A stretch of 64,000 bases of DNA from Pseudomonas sp. UMAB-08 (GCF_900095225.1 NZ_LT607415.1:397052-461051), one strand, 5' to 3'; positions 17,496 through 27,216 are shown, counted from the stretch's first letter. Numbers and translations are program-made. The notes: generated from the letters alone by a model not told the origin.

Positions 17496-19255
17496 GAACC
17501 GGCCCTCTCACCAGCAGCGAACAGCGGGCTGGGGAGCGCGGTGTAGCCTGCTTCGCGGTCGGCGCGCATCATCAGGCGGGTCATGAAGTTTTCCTTGCTG
17601 GGTAGCGGTGCCCCTGCACACAACTCGCGCAGCTGAGCGGGGTCATCCAGTACCGCTCGTTGTGCCTGCAGCAGCGTGCCGATATGCGCCCACAGTTGAT
17701 TTTCCAGCCCTGAATCGGCGTTGGCCAGATGGAAGATCGCTTCGCCCAGGTTGTTCACCAGCGCGCAGTAGGCGACGCGCTGCCAGGCTTTATCCTCGTT
17801 GTAGTACAGCGAGGCGCGAGTGCGCTCGTTGAGTTCACTGAGTCGTTCCGGTGCCCAATGGCTGGCCACCAGCTTGGTACCTTCCAGGTCACGAATCCAG
17901 ACCCGACAAGGCAAGCCGTCGGCGTCGAAACCCAACAGCGTGTTCTGCAAGTGCGGCTCCAGCACCACACCCTGACGGAACAGGCAATGCATCACCCCGC
18001 CGAGCAGTTGACGGGCGTAGCCGTCGAGCCAGCGCAGGGTCGCCTCGGCCACGTCGAGGCCAAGACGCTCGGCACATTGCTGCACCAAGCGCTGACAAAC
18101 ACTGCGGCCTTGCAGATCCCAGGTGAATAACGCCATGGCCACTTGCGGTTGGTAGCGCTCGCGGGTGGCCTCATCCAGGTTCTGGCGATAGAGGATGCCG
18201 AAGCATTCGGTGACTTCGCGGGCCTGCTCCAGGGTGCCAAGACTGCTCAGGTCCAGGGTGCTGGCGGCCGGTTCCGGCATCAGCAGAAAATCCGGAAGTG
18301 CGAGGGCCAGCTCGGCCATCACCGGCGCGAGCAAGCGGGTCAGGGCGACCGCGCTGTCCAGTTCGTACCAGGCGTTTTTGCGCACGCAATTGGTCAGGCG
18401 CACATGCATCGAAAACTTAAGGAAATAGGCTAGCTCGGGGTGATAAAGGGTGCGAACCGACGAGGTCGGGTACAGCGCCAGACCTTGAGGGCCGAGGTAC
18501 TCCAGCAGGCCACGCTGTTGTGCGCGACGGACCAGCGGGTCGGCCAGAATCCGCTCGACTTCCCAAGGGTGGCAAGGGTACAGGTCGTTTCGACCACACA
18601 GCTGATGCAGGGTATCTCGGGGGTCGTCGCCCTGATGCTGGATCAGCGCCGGATCGACGCGGAACCAGTGCAGTTCGAAGCAAGCGCCGACTTCCGGCGA
18701 GCAGGCCAACAGGTCTTTTTGCGAGATGCCTTCGCGGCTCTTGGGGGTTGGGTGCAGGGCATGGCCCCAAATCTGATGCTGTTCCGAGGCCAGCAGGCTG
18801 TCAGTCGGTTGATCGCGATCCAGGCTGGCATGGCGGAGAAAGGTCCGGGTGATCTGCAGGCTGTTATCGACCTGCTGCAACATCTCGCCCACACGGTCCG
18901 GCCGACTTAACGGCGCGCACAGCAGACGCGCCAGTTCGGTCGCGTTCAACGGGTGCCAGCTGTGCCCATTGCCCTTGAAATAGGGGGCGCTGACAAAGCG
19001 GCAACGACCGAGCACGCTCGCGCGGTCGACCCGCACTACCAGTCGCCCGCTGGGCAGCCGGATGCTGATGCACTGGCCATTGAGTTGACGCAGGCTCATG
19101 GGCAGATCCTGAGCGCGATAGTCCAGGCTCGCCTCGTCGCGTGGCAGGGCGTATTCACGCAGATAACAATTAAGCAGGGATTCGATGGCGTGCCGTTGGG
19201 CTTCACCATCGAGGGCGCGTTCATGCAGGGAAGCGGTGGTCAGAGCAAGGTTCAT
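17492..19255 (-). CDS. pvsD: PvsD-like IucA/IucC-family siderophore synthetase
   Basis: NIS (NRPS-independent siderophore) synthetases adenylate a carboxylate such as citrate and condense it with an amine or alcohol. The 587-residue protein shows the family pattern: DLYPCHPWEVERI, TSSVRTLYHPELAYFLKFSMHVRLTNCVRKNAW (substrate/ATP pocket) and EPHLQNTLLGFDADGLPCRVWIRDLEG. The start at 19255 is fixed by a 4-base overlap with the exporter stop; the frame is open further upstream but only through the exporter gene. It is one of two NIS synthetases here, as expected for vibrioferrin-type pathways. Confidence 0.9.
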   Translation of the reverse strand: MNLALTTASLHERALDGEAQRHAIESLLNCYLREYALPRDEASLDYRAQDLPMSLRQLNGQCISIRLPSGRLVVRVDRASVLGRCRFVSAPYFKGNGHSWHPLNATELARLLCAPLSRPDRVGEMLQQVDNSLQITRTFLRHASLDRDQPTDSLLASEQHQIWGHALHPTPKSREGISQKDLLACSPEVGACFELHWFRVDPALIQHQGDDPRDTLHQLCGRNDLYPCHPWEVERILADPLVRRAQQRGLLEYLGPQGLALYPTSSVRTLYHPELAYFLKFSMHVRLTNCVRKNAWYELDSAVALTRLLAPVMAELALALPDFLLMPEPAASTLDLSSLGTLEQAREVTECFGILYRQNLDEATRERYQPQVAMALFTWDLQGRSVCQRLVQQCAERLGLDVAEATLRWLDGYARQLLGGVMHCLFRQGVVLEPHLQNTLLGFDADGLPCRVWIRDLEGTKLVASHWAPERLSELNERTRASLYYNEDKAWQRVAYCALVNNLGEAIFHLANADSGLENQLWAHIGTLLQAQRAVLDDPAQLRELCAGAPLPSKENFMTRLMMRADREAGYTALPSPLFAAGERAGS

Positions 19256-20397
19256 GCTGGTATCTCCCGCGAGGTCATGAGTAGGGGGCGTGCCAAGGCC
19301 ATCGCAGCAACGGCGGCCAGACAGGCAACGAGGAAAGGTGAGGCGATGCCGCAAGTCTGACTGACCAGCCCGGCGGTCACGCCGGCAGCTGTGCCGGCCC
19401 ATTTACCGCTGGCATCGAACCAGCCAAACAGGCGCCCGGCACTGCCTTGGCGGCTGCGTTGGCTCAGGCAGCGATGCAAGCCGACAAAGCCCAGCAACAT
19501 CCCGGCACCGCTGAGCAGGCGCAGGGCAAATAACGGTTCGGCCTGGGTACTCCAGAACTGCAGGGCATTGCTGACGGCCAGCAGCCCAAGGCCGGGTAGC
19601 AGCAGGTTGCTGGCGTGCCGTTGGACCCAAGGCAGGGCGATGAGGTAGACCAGATGCGGCAGGCTGTAGAGCACGCCGATCAGCGCGTCGTTGCCAATGC
19701 CCAGTGCTTCGCCGTAAGGGACGAAATAAGGGAAGGTGACGACCATGGCGAAGCTGAACAGAAACTGCACCAGTAACAGGCGTGGCATGTCGGTCGGCAG
19801 TTGGCTGAGTGGACCCTCAGCTTTGCTCGCATTCGCCTGATGGCGTGGGGTATCGGCGGGCAACGGCAGGATCATCACGAACGCCAGTAACGGCAACCAG
19901 GCCAGGTAGCGATACAGCTCCAGTCCCAACCCTTGCGCCGTCATAAGACCGAGCAGAATGGGGCCGCTGATCATGGCCAGACGTGCCGAATATTGGGTCC
20001 AGTTCAGCGCCCGCGACAGGTCGCCGTCCTTGAACTGGGTCGCCAGGTAGGCATTGGATGCGGCCATCGCCCCGCCAAAAGTGCCCTGAATGATCAAGGC
20101 CAGCACGAACATCGGCAGGTTGGTACTGAACCCGGCCAGGAGAAAGCCCGTAAACAGTCCGGCATGGGCACGCAACAAGGACAGGCGACAGCCCCGTCTA
20201 TCCGCCCAGCGACCCCAGAGCGGCGCCGCCAGAGCGGTGCACAGGGTCGGCAGGACAAACAACACGCCGATGCTCCAGCCCGGCGCATCCGGCGCCAGAT
20301 CGGCGAGGATGCGTGGCAGGTACAACGGAATGCCGAGGGCGGTGAAGGCCGATAAATAGTGGCCAAGCAATACACTGGCGATCAGTCTGCGTTGCAC
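19252..20397 (-). CDS. pvsC: PvsC-like MFS siderophore exporter
   Basis: The 381-residue major facilitator protein has about 12 membrane segments and the motif-A-like loop LWGRWADRRGCRLSLL after helix 2. GTG at 20397 is the likely start and overlaps the pvsB stop by 16 bases. Position between the two synthetase genes is the same as pvsC, the vibrioferrin exporter gene in Vibrio, so export of the siderophore is the likely job. Confidence 0.88.
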   Translation of the reverse strand: MQRRLIASVLLGHYLSAFTALGIPLYLPRILADLAPDAPGWSIGVLFVLPTLCTALAAPLWGRWADRRGCRLSLLRAHAGLFTGFLLAGFSTNLPMFVLALIIQGTFGGAMAASNAYLATQFKDGDLSRALNWTQYSARLAMISGPILLGLMTAQGLGLELYRYLAWLPLLAFVMILPLPADTPRHQANASKAEGPLSQLPTDMPRLLLVQFLFSFAMVVTFPYFVPYGEALGIGNDALIGVLYSLPHLVYLIALPWVQRHASNLLLPGLGLLAVSNALQFWSTQAEPLFALRLLSGAGMLLGFVGLHRCLSQRSRQGSAGRLFGWFDASGKWAGTAAGVTAGLVSQTCGIASPFLVACLAAVAAMALARPLLMTSREIPA

Positions 20398-22160
20398 GGG
20401 TGCGCCTCCAGCAGGAAGTTTGCCGCGCTGTAGCCATAGAACTTGTTGATGTCCTGGGCGCCTGAGTGGTTTTTGCTGAACAGGCTGCCGGCACTGAGCA
20501 GGTATTTCACCGGCAATTTCGGGCTGTCCAGCAACACGCGTCTGGCTTCAGTGCAGTCCAGGCCTTTGCCCTCCAACTGCTCAATGCAATTGATCAGGCG
20601 CTGGCGCAAGGTGGCGTAGAGCGGCTCGCGGGGTGCCAGGTCGGCGGCAATGATCGCTTCCAGCACCGCGACGATATTCAGTTGCAAGGTGATGGTGCAG
20701 AACATCTCGGCCAGTGGCTGGGCATCGTCGACGCGGATGCGCTCGTCACGCAAGTCTGCAGGACGCTGTGCAAGGTCGGGGCAGGCTGCGGCGAAACGCT
20801 TGGGCCAGAGGCGTGCGGCGTCGTTATCTTTCATCAGCAGGCGCAATGGGCGATCAGCTTCGAAGATCAGCACGGCGTTCTGCTGATTGGCTTCCAGCGC
20901 GATGCCATAACCCAGCCACAGGCGCAGGTGTACGTGCAGCAGCAGGTCCAGATAATCGTCGAGCCAGCGTTGCAGCGAGCCTTGGTAGAAGCGCTCGATC
21001 AGTTGCTCGACGAACAGTCGACCATCGGGCAGCGGGCTGGCGAGGGCAGCGACGGGCACCAGCGTTGCGATGCCCAGTTCGCCGGGGTAGTGACGCGCAA
21101 TATAGACCAGGTGGCGGCTTTCATCGGCATGCCCGCCATGTTCCTCATCAACGTGCAGATAGCGCATGCCCAGCTGAGGATCTCGTTTGGCCAGTGCTTG
21201 CAGCGTGGTCTGAAACCAATGACCGTCATACAGCGTGCTGGGCTTGATCAGGCGCAGGTTGCGGGCGCCCAGGGTGGTCACCAGCAATGGCAGTTTGATG
21301 TGCCAGTGCGGTCGCTCGACGCACATCACGGTACGCACCGACAGGGTTGGCTCAACGTCCATAGCGCTGTGCGGTGCCTTGATCGTGCCTTCGGGTAACC
21401 CATACGTATCCAACTCCAGCCACGTCAGCGGATGCACCGGCAGCAGGGTATGGCTGGTTTCGAGGCTCTGCTTCAAACCCAGTTCGACAAAGCTCGGCCA
21501 ATGTTTGGGCGGCGAACTGCTCAACGTCAGGGCCGCGTTCGGCACAGCCAGCCAGTTGAGTTTGAAGCGCGGGGCGAATTCCGGGGCATAGCGCTTGAGG
21601 GCCGTGCTGTCGAAGCCACTTTTAGCGCGAGCGGTTGGGTAGTACGGATGGTCCAGGTAACTGGCCAGTCGGTCTATCCCTATCAGGCGTTGGTCCCAGG
21701 CGGGTTTACCGAGGATGCCGCTCAGTTCAGTCGCGTGTTCTTGATAGGCCGCATGACATAGCGCGCGATGGTGCACCGCGCAGTCAGCCTCTTTGCGGTA
21801 CGCGGCAAACAGCTCAAGGCTGGCGTCGTCCAGGCCGTTGCTCAAATGCTCGAGCCAGCGTGCGTAACCGTGCTCGATGAAGACGTGTCCGTTTTGATCG
21901 CAGAGCCAGGCATGGCTGGACGTGCTCCAGGCCTGTAAAGGGCCGCCTTGGTGTACCGGCAACCAGAGTTCATCGGCGTCCAGGTGGGCTATGCGCAGCC
22001 AGTACGGGCTGACCGTTCCGGGCCAGTGGTCGTGCAATTCGGTGGGCAGGTGCTGGACGATGCCTTGGCTGAGCAGCCCGCGAATATCTTCGCGCAGGCA
22101 GCAATCGATGATGCGTTGGCTGATGGCCGCGTGATCGGCATCCTGCGCCACAACGTTCAT
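20382..22160 (-). CDS. pvsB: PvsB-like IucA/IucC-family siderophore synthetase
   Basis: The 592-residue NIS synthetase has the family segments TLLPVHPLTWLELDTYGLPEG, PTLSVRTVMCVERPHWHIKLPLLVTTLGARNL and a C-terminal FhuF-like/IucC region with GIALEANQQNAVLIFEADRPLRLLMKDND. Start overlaps the pvsA stop by 4 bases. Together with PvsD it should condense citrate with the other building blocks; which bond each forms cannot be read from sequence. Confidence 0.9.
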   Translation of the reverse strand: MNVVAQDADHAAISQRIIDCCLREDIRGLLSQGIVQHLPTELHDHWPGTVSPYWLRIAHLDADELWLPVHQGGPLQAWSTSSHAWLCDQNGHVFIEHGYARWLEHLSNGLDDASLELFAAYRKEADCAVHHRALCHAAYQEHATELSGILGKPAWDQRLIGIDRLASYLDHPYYPTARAKSGFDSTALKRYAPEFAPRFKLNWLAVPNAALTLSSSPPKHWPSFVELGLKQSLETSHTLLPVHPLTWLELDTYGLPEGTIKAPHSAMDVEPTLSVRTVMCVERPHWHIKLPLLVTTLGARNLRLIKPSTLYDGHWFQTTLQALAKRDPQLGMRYLHVDEEHGGHADESRHLVYIARHYPGELGIATLVPVAALASPLPDGRLFVEQLIERFYQGSLQRWLDDYLDLLLHVHLRLWLGYGIALEANQQNAVLIFEADRPLRLLMKDNDAARLWPKRFAAACPDLAQRPADLRDERIRVDDAQPLAEMFCTITLQLNIVAVLEAIIAADLAPREPLYATLRQRLINCIEQLEGKGLDCTEARRVLLDSPKLPVKYLLSAGSLFSKNHSGAQDINKFYGYSAANFLLEAHPCNAD

Positions 22161-23356
22161 GCCATCACCCAGCGCAGATCGGCCAATGTGGCGGCAAAAC
22201 GTGCGTCCAGGCTGGCGGTATCCGGGGCGATCAGGCGCAGCACGCCCAGATAATCCTTGTTCGAGTGACTCACGTGAATGTCGTCGCCAATCTCGCGCAG
22301 CGCACGGTAGTCGCTCCAGTGATTGTCCTGCTCGTAACGAAAACTGCTGGAAGCCTGCTGCAAGCGGCCAGGTGTGTCGGCGACCAGGTAATGCACCAGC
22401 GCTTCGGCCAGGCCGGGCAGGGCATCTACCAGTGGCTCACCAAGGTGCACGGCAAGGATGCGGTCGAACCAGCCTTGGGGCAGCAGGCGGTCGAGAAGGA
22501 ACTCGCGGCCGTCGCCGATGCTGCGGTAGTTGATTTCCACCAACACCGGTCCTTCGGCGGTGAGAATGAATTCGCTGTGGCACACGCCGAAATTGATGCC
22601 GAAAGCAGCGACCTGAGCCAGTGCTCCCGCCCGATGCTTAGCGCTCAATGAGCCGTTCCAGCGCGCAGCGAGTTCGACGAAGTGCGGGGGTGGCGACAGG
22701 CTGACATCAAAACCGCCGATGGCTTGCAACCGCTGACCGTCGCCGAGTGTCTCGAGGGTAAACAATGGGCCTTCCATGTAGGCCTCCAGCAACAGCGCGC
22801 GACCGGGTTGTTGTTGCCAGAACTGCGTGCAGTAATCCGCCAGTTCTCGGGTGCTGTGACACAGGCGGACGTCCAGGCTGGCGACCCCTTCGCGTGGTTT
22901 TACCACCAGCGGGAACGGGGCCTCTTCGGGCAGCACGCTGCCGGCAGTCAGCACCTGGAACCACGGGCCGGGCAGGCCCATGCGCTGTAACCGTTCGCGC
23001 ATGGCCGCCTTGTTTTTTGCTGCATAGCACAGCCGCCAATCCTTGCCGGGACAGTCGAACGTTTCTGCCACCACTGCGGTGGCGGTTTGCAGGTGATCGC
23101 TGTTGGAAAACACGGCGGCGGGGCGCAGGCCATGAGCGTTGATCAGTTCAATCACGGCCAGAGGATTGAACACGTCGCACTCGAGGATCAGTAAGTCCTG
23201 TGCGGGAAAGTCGGACGTGGCGAGCAGGCGCCGATGCTCTTGGGCATGGTCGCTGATCAGCACCACTGACAGTCCGCGCTTGCGGGCGGCGGGCAGGAAA
23301 CCTTCGGTAACGGCGGCGTGGGTGACATGGCTGAGGATGACGAGAGGACGGTGCAT
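22157..23356 (-). CDS. pvsA: PvsA-like ATP-grasp ligase
   Basis: The start at 23356 (AGGAA upstream; longer frames run into the receptor gene) gives 399 residues. The ATP-grasp pattern is visible: FPLVVKPREGVASLDVRLC, ALLLEAYMEGPLFTLETLGDG and the metal-binding end VCHSEFILTAEGPVLVEINYRSIGDG. ATP-grasp enzymes form amide bonds through acyl phosphates; in vibrioferrin synthesis PvsA-type enzymes join amino acid and organic acid units. It follows the receptor gene by 77 bases and heads the tightly overlapped pvsABCDE block. Confidence 0.85.
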   Translation of the reverse strand: MHRPLVILSHVTHAAVTEGFLPAARKRGLSVVLISDHAQEHRRLLATSDFPAQDLLILECDVFNPLAVIELINAHGLRPAAVFSNSDHLQTATAVVAETFDCPGKDWRLCYAAKNKAAMRERLQRMGLPGPWFQVLTAGSVLPEEAPFPLVVKPREGVASLDVRLCHSTRELADYCTQFWQQQPGRALLLEAYMEGPLFTLETLGDGQRLQAIGGFDVSLSPPPHFVELAARWNGSLSAKHRAGALAQVAAFGINFGVCHSEFILTAEGPVLVEINYRSIGDGREFLLDRLLPQGWFDRILAVHLGEPLVDALPGLAEALVHYLVADTPGRLQQASSSFRYEQDNHWSDYRALREIGDDIHVSHSNKDYLGVLRLIAPDTASLDARFAATLADLRWVMA

Positions 23357-23433
23357 GGCGAGTTTCCTGGGGGCAGCAGTCGCCCGTCCCGAGAAGGTTG
23401 GGCGACTGGTTTTACAGGGGCGCGGGTGCGCAG

Positions 23434-25518
23434 TTAGAAGCGGTAGTTTGCGCCGAGGGTGAGGGCGCGCTCTGGGGCCGGCTGGCGACCCCATGGGCTG
23501 GTGTCGATACCGCGGAAATAGTATTCGCGGTTGAACAGGTTGCTGATACCGGCTGAAGCGGTCAGCACGCTTTTGTCGTCAAGCTTGAATTCGCGTTCCA
23601 GGGCTGTGTTGAAGACCCAATAGGCCGGTAGCCTGCCAACCGACGCACTGGCATTTTCATCGCCACTGTTGGCGGCATCCGTGTAGGCGCTGCTGACGTA
23701 AAGGCCGTCGAGGCTGTAGGTCCAGTGCTGGGCGAAGTGATAACGACCTTCGGCGTTGAACTGATGTTTGGACGCGAAAGGTACTTCGTTGTCTTTGTAT
23801 TGACCCGTGCGCTGCTTGGCATCGAGGTAGGCATAGCTGGCATGCAGGTCCAGATCAGGGACCGCCGACGGGGTCCAGAACAGTTCAGTCTCGATACCCT
23901 GATGGCGAGTGCTGCCCAGGTTCACGTAGCGGTCGGTAGTGGCGTTGTATTCGATCTGGTCGTCGAAGTCGATGCGGTACAAACCGACGTCGACGCGCAG
24001 GCCGTCCCACGGTGTGTAACGCACGCCGGTCTCATAGTTCCAGGCGATTTCCGCGCCCACGTCGCCTTCTTTGACGATTTGGGTGATCTGCGGTGGACGC
24101 AACGAGCGCTGGGCGTTGGCATACACGAACCAATCGTCGTTCGCCTGGAAACCGACGGTCAGGCCGGGCAACCATTCTTCGGCCAGGTTGCTGTGCTGGA
24201 AGCCGGTGATCCCGTCGCTGTAGTCCATTCGCGCGTTTTCGTAGCGAATGCCCGGGGTGATGGTCAGGCGTCGGTCGAACAGGCTGATGGCGTTGCTCAG
24301 GTAGGCGGCTTTGGCTTCGTCGTTGAAATGCCAGTCACGGAAGACGCTGGTCACGCCAGTGCTGAGGGCTTCGCGATCAACCCGGTAATCGATGTCTTCC
24401 TTGACGTAGCGGGCACCCAGCACCCAGGTTTGTCCCACCTTGTCACCGTCGATGCTCATGCTCAGGCGCGGTTCGCTGCCCCATACTTTGAAGTCACGCG
24501 GACCGTCCTGCTGGGTCACTGCGGTACCGTCCGGGGTGAATGGCAGGCCAACGACGAAGTTGCGGTAGCTTTTGTGGGCGAAGTTGGTCCAGCTGAACTC
24601 GACTGAATCGAAAGGACCCATGGCGCCAAGCTGTTGCGTGTAAGTGCCCCAGACCCGGTCCGTATCGCCTTCGAATCGGTCCAGTGGCCGGGTCGACTGG
24701 CGCGGATCGTTCTTGTAGTCCTTGACGCTCAGGGCGCCGGCCAGGTCCATATCGGCCTTGTAGTGCTGCACGCCAAAACTCAGTGAGCGGTCATCATCGA
24801 TGTTCCATTGACCCCGCAGACGGTAGTTCTGGATGTCGGTGTCGGAGTGCTCGCGGCCGTACTCGCCCTGAACGGTATTGACGTCCAGTTGCAGGCCGAA
24901 GTTGTCGGTCAGGTAGCCACCGGTCCCCAGGTAGGTGTCGAACAGCTGGCGACCACCGGCAGCGAAGGTGGTGCGCTCCTGAATAGTGGTCTGCATTTCA
25001 TGGGGGATCGGCGCGCTGATGAAGTTGATCACGCCGCCGACGTTGTTCGGGCCGTACTGCACCGCTGCGCCGCCGCGCACAATGTCGACGCGATCAATCG
25101 TTGCCAGGGTCATCGGAAACAGTGACAGCCCCGTCTGGCCATAAGGTGCCAACGCCAGAGGAATACCATCGGACAAGGCCTGAATGCGTCCGCTCCGGCT
25201 CTCGTATAGACCGCGCACGGAAATCTGCGGCAAGGCACCCGTGCCGGTCTCATCGAAAATTTTGACCCCGGGCACGCGCTGCAAGGCATCGTCAATCCCG
25301 CGGACACTGCCTTTGCGCAAGTCGGCGGCGTCGATCACGCTGCGGCTACCGGAGTAGGTCCGCACTTCCGGATCGCTGGCGGTACCGAGCACGTCACCCT
25401 TGATCACCATGGGGGCGAGCGAGTAATCGGCAGGCGGGTCGTCGGCCAGTACGGTTTGGCAGATGCTCAGGGAGAGCAGGCTGAAGGGAAACGCAAACAG
25501 ATAGTTTGTTGTTTTCAT
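23434..25518 (-). CDS. TonB-dependent ferric siderophore receptor
   Basis: The 694-residue outer-membrane protein has a signal peptide (to ..VLADD), a plug domain (APMVIKGDVLG, GIDDALQRVPGVKIFDETGTGALPQISVRGL, RVDIVRGGAAVQYGPNNVGGVINF) and a 22-strand barrel ending LTLGANYRF with the terminal Phe. There is no N-terminal signalling (STN) domain, so it does not control its own sigma factor. It precedes pvsABCDE, the same arrangement as the receptor gene psuA/pvuA1 in Vibrio and xsuA in Xanthomonas. It should import the ferric form of the siderophore made by this operon. Confidence 0.92.
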   Translation of the reverse strand: MKTTNYLFAFPFSLLSLSICQTVLADDPPADYSLAPMVIKGDVLGTASDPEVRTYSGSRSVIDAADLRKGSVRGIDDALQRVPGVKIFDETGTGALPQISVRGLYESRSGRIQALSDGIPLALAPYGQTGLSLFPMTLATIDRVDIVRGGAAVQYGPNNVGGVINFISAPIPHEMQTTIQERTTFAAGGRQLFDTYLGTGGYLTDNFGLQLDVNTVQGEYGREHSDTDIQNYRLRGQWNIDDDRSLSFGVQHYKADMDLAGALSVKDYKNDPRQSTRPLDRFEGDTDRVWGTYTQQLGAMGPFDSVEFSWTNFAHKSYRNFVVGLPFTPDGTAVTQQDGPRDFKVWGSEPRLSMSIDGDKVGQTWVLGARYVKEDIDYRVDREALSTGVTSVFRDWHFNDEAKAAYLSNAISLFDRRLTITPGIRYENARMDYSDGITGFQHSNLAEEWLPGLTVGFQANDDWFVYANAQRSLRPPQITQIVKEGDVGAEIAWNYETGVRYTPWDGLRVDVGLYRIDFDDQIEYNATTDRYVNLGSTRHQGIETELFWTPSAVPDLDLHASYAYLDAKQRTGQYKDNEVPFASKHQFNAEGRYHFAQHWTYSLDGLYVSSAYTDAANSGDENASASVGRLPAYWVFNTALEREFKLDDKSVLTASAGISNLFNREYYFRGIDTSPWGRQPAPERALTLGANYRF

Positions 25519-25535
25519 CTGGACTTCGTTCAGGC

Positions 25536-26315
25536 TCAGTTGGGAAATTGAAGGCTGTTCAAGCGCGCTTTCAACGCGTTGTGCAGCAGGCCGCGGTCTT
25601 CACCAGCGAGAAAGCTGCGAATCCCCCGGTCACGCCACCAGGCCTGTTGTTCGGGCGAACGTGGATTTGCGCAAAATGGAACGCCAGCGGCGGTGCAGGC
25701 ATCGGCCATGCCTTGCAGGGCTTGCCAGACATGCGGGTGCAATGGATCAGGGCCCAGTTGCAAATCGAGGGCGAGGTCGAGCGCGCCTTCTAGCACCATG
25801 CCAACGCCGGGCAGCGCGAGAATGTCGGGCAGCGCTCGAAGCCCGGCGGCGCTTTCGATCATCGGTACGATGGGTGTTTGGCGGTTGGCCAGTTCGATGT
25901 AGTCGGGCAATGACACATGGCCAAAACCAGTGATGCGACCGCCGCTGATTCCGCGCTTGCCCAGCGGTGGGAAATACGCCGCTTCCAGGGCGCGGGCGAC
26001 TTCGTCGGCGCTTTCGACACGCGGCAGAACGATGGCTTCGGCGCCTGCGTCCAGCGCACGGCCAATCAGTTTGACGTCGACTTCCGGGATACGCAGCCAG
26101 GCCGAAATCCCTGCTGATTCGCAAGCACGTATGCAATGCATCAGCTCATCGCCGGACCGCAGCAGGTGTTCCATATCGAGAATGACGAAGTGATAACCGG
26201 CGCTGGCAATCATTTCGCACAGCAGGGGGGAGGGGACTGAGTTGAGTAAACCATAGACGCTTTCGCCGCTTTCAAGGCGAGCAAAAACTGGTGACTTCCT
26301 GATCACTGGGCGCAT
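25536..26315 (-). CDS. SbnG-like citrate synthase of HpcH/HpaI aldolase family
   Basis: The 259-residue protein is an HpcH/HpaI-type aldolase (YGLLNSVPSPLLCEMIASAGYHFVILDMEHLLRS, AIVLPRVESADEV, PIVPMIESAAGL, GMVLEGALDLALDLQLG). Its length and the EGALDL segment resemble SbnG, the staphyloferrin B citrate synthase that evolved from this fold, and related proteins in achromobactin clusters. As first gene of the siderophore operon, 17 bases before the receptor, it probably makes citrate independently of the TCA cycle. A conventional 2-oxo-acid aldolase is the alternative. A Fur box lies directly upstream. Confidence 0.82.
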   Translation of the reverse strand: MRPVIRKSPVFARLESGESVYGLLNSVPSPLLCEMIASAGYHFVILDMEHLLRSGDELMHCIRACESAGISAWLRIPEVDVKLIGRALDAGAEAIVLPRVESADEVARALEAAYFPPLGKRGISGGRITGFGHVSLPDYIELANRQTPIVPMIESAAGLRALPDILALPGVGMVLEGALDLALDLQLGPDPLHPHVWQALQGMADACTAAGVPFCANPRSPEQQAWWRDRGIRSFLAGEDRGLLHNALKARLNSLQFPN

Positions 26316-26335
26316 TCCGTAATGTGAAACATGTC

Positions 26336-26354
26336 GCCAATGATAATCGTTATC
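26336..26354. promoter_or_regulatory. Fur box of the siderophore operon
   Basis: Sixteen of 19 positions match the classic Fur consensus GATAATGATAATCATTATC. It overlaps the predicted -10 box and lies 21 bases before the start codon, a position that gives iron-dependent repression. Confidence 0.85.
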
Positions 26355-26367
26355 GTTTGTATGTAAA
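26340..26367 (-). promoter_or_regulatory. sigma-70 promoter of the siderophore operon
   Basis: On the minus strand, TTTACA (26367-26362) and TATCAT (26345-26340) are separated by 16 bases. The -10 box is buried in the Fur box. Confidence 0.6.
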
Positions 26368-26433
26368 GCTCTTATTTACCTGGGCGGATGCTCAAGGCCT
26401 GATTCTAGACGGCTGAAATGCCCAGCCAGGCCT

Positions 26434-27216
26434 TCATAGCCCGTCTCGCAGCATTTGCAAATACTGAGGGCTGTCGGAGATAGAGTTGTGGTCTTTGCCG
26501 GGGATGACCTGCAGCGTGGCCACACCTTTGGCGAAGTGTGTGTGGAGTTGTTCCGTGCTGGCGCGGGGAATGATTTCGTCTTGCCCGGCCGCGATCAGCA
26601 GTGTCGGCACGGTGATGAGTGGCGCGTAACGCCAGGATTCAAACGTGTCCCGCATAACCCATTTCACCGGGAACAAGGGCATCCTGCTTTGGGCCAGTTG
26701 CACGAGGCTGTTATAGGGGGTAATCAGGATCAGTCGCGATGCCGGGCGTTCGCTGGCGAGGCGAATGGCGACGCCCGTGCCGAGGCTGCGCCCCACAATC
26801 GCAACGTGGGGGTGGACGGCGTGGACCTTGTCGAACAAGGCGAGGGCGTCACGGTTAATTGACTCCTCGGAGGGCGAACCGGTGCTGCCCCCGAAGCTGC
26901 GGTAGTGAAGCAGATAAAGGGCCTGATCCGGGAACGCTTGCGAAAACGGCAACAGGTTCTGAGAAACATCCTCGGCATTGCCCCCGAAGTAAATCAGCGC
27001 ATTGGGGCTGGCACGTGGCCAGACCGAGACCAGCACCTTTGCATCCGGCTGCGAGAGCTCAAGAACCGTCGAGGGGCTGCTCATGGAGCGAGGTTGCGGG
27101 AAATAGATAAGCGAGCGTTGAAACACGAGCAGCAGGACACAGGCCAGCACGTACAACACGGCGGCCAATGCCAGCAGTGAAATCAGGATTCGCGCGATGC
27201 GGCTAATCATTGTCAT
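26434..27216 (-). CDS. membrane-anchored alpha/beta hydrolase
   Basis: The 260-residue protein has an N-terminal membrane helix (ILISLLALAAVLYVLACVLLLVF) and an alpha/beta hydrolase fold of the ABHD13/BEM46-like group. The nucleophile elbow is GRSLGTG, the acid is probably Asp in AAGQDEIIP and the His lies in PGKDHNSIS. ATG at 27216 is favoured over an upstream TTG because of the GGGTGA site 9 bases away. Substrate is unknown; the anchor suggests the periplasmic face. It diverges from the ThDP enzyme gene. Confidence 0.85.
   Translation of the reverse strand: MTMISRIARILISLLALAAVLYVLACVLLLVFQRSLIYFPQPRSMSSPSTVLELSQPDAKVLVSVWPRASPNALIYFGGNAEDVSQNLLPFSQAFPDQALYLLHYRSFGGSTGSPSEESINRDALALFDKVHAVHPHVAIVGRSLGTGVAIRLASERPASRLILITPYNSLVQLAQSRMPLFPVKWVMRDTFESWRYAPLITVPTLLIAAGQDEIIPRASTEQLHTHFAKGVATLQVIPGKDHNSISDSPQYLQMLRDGL

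Noticed and set aside
16311..26315. Achromobactin cluster
   Set aside because: Achromobactin clusters encode three NIS synthetases; here there are two plus an ATP-grasp enzyme, the vibrioferrin set.
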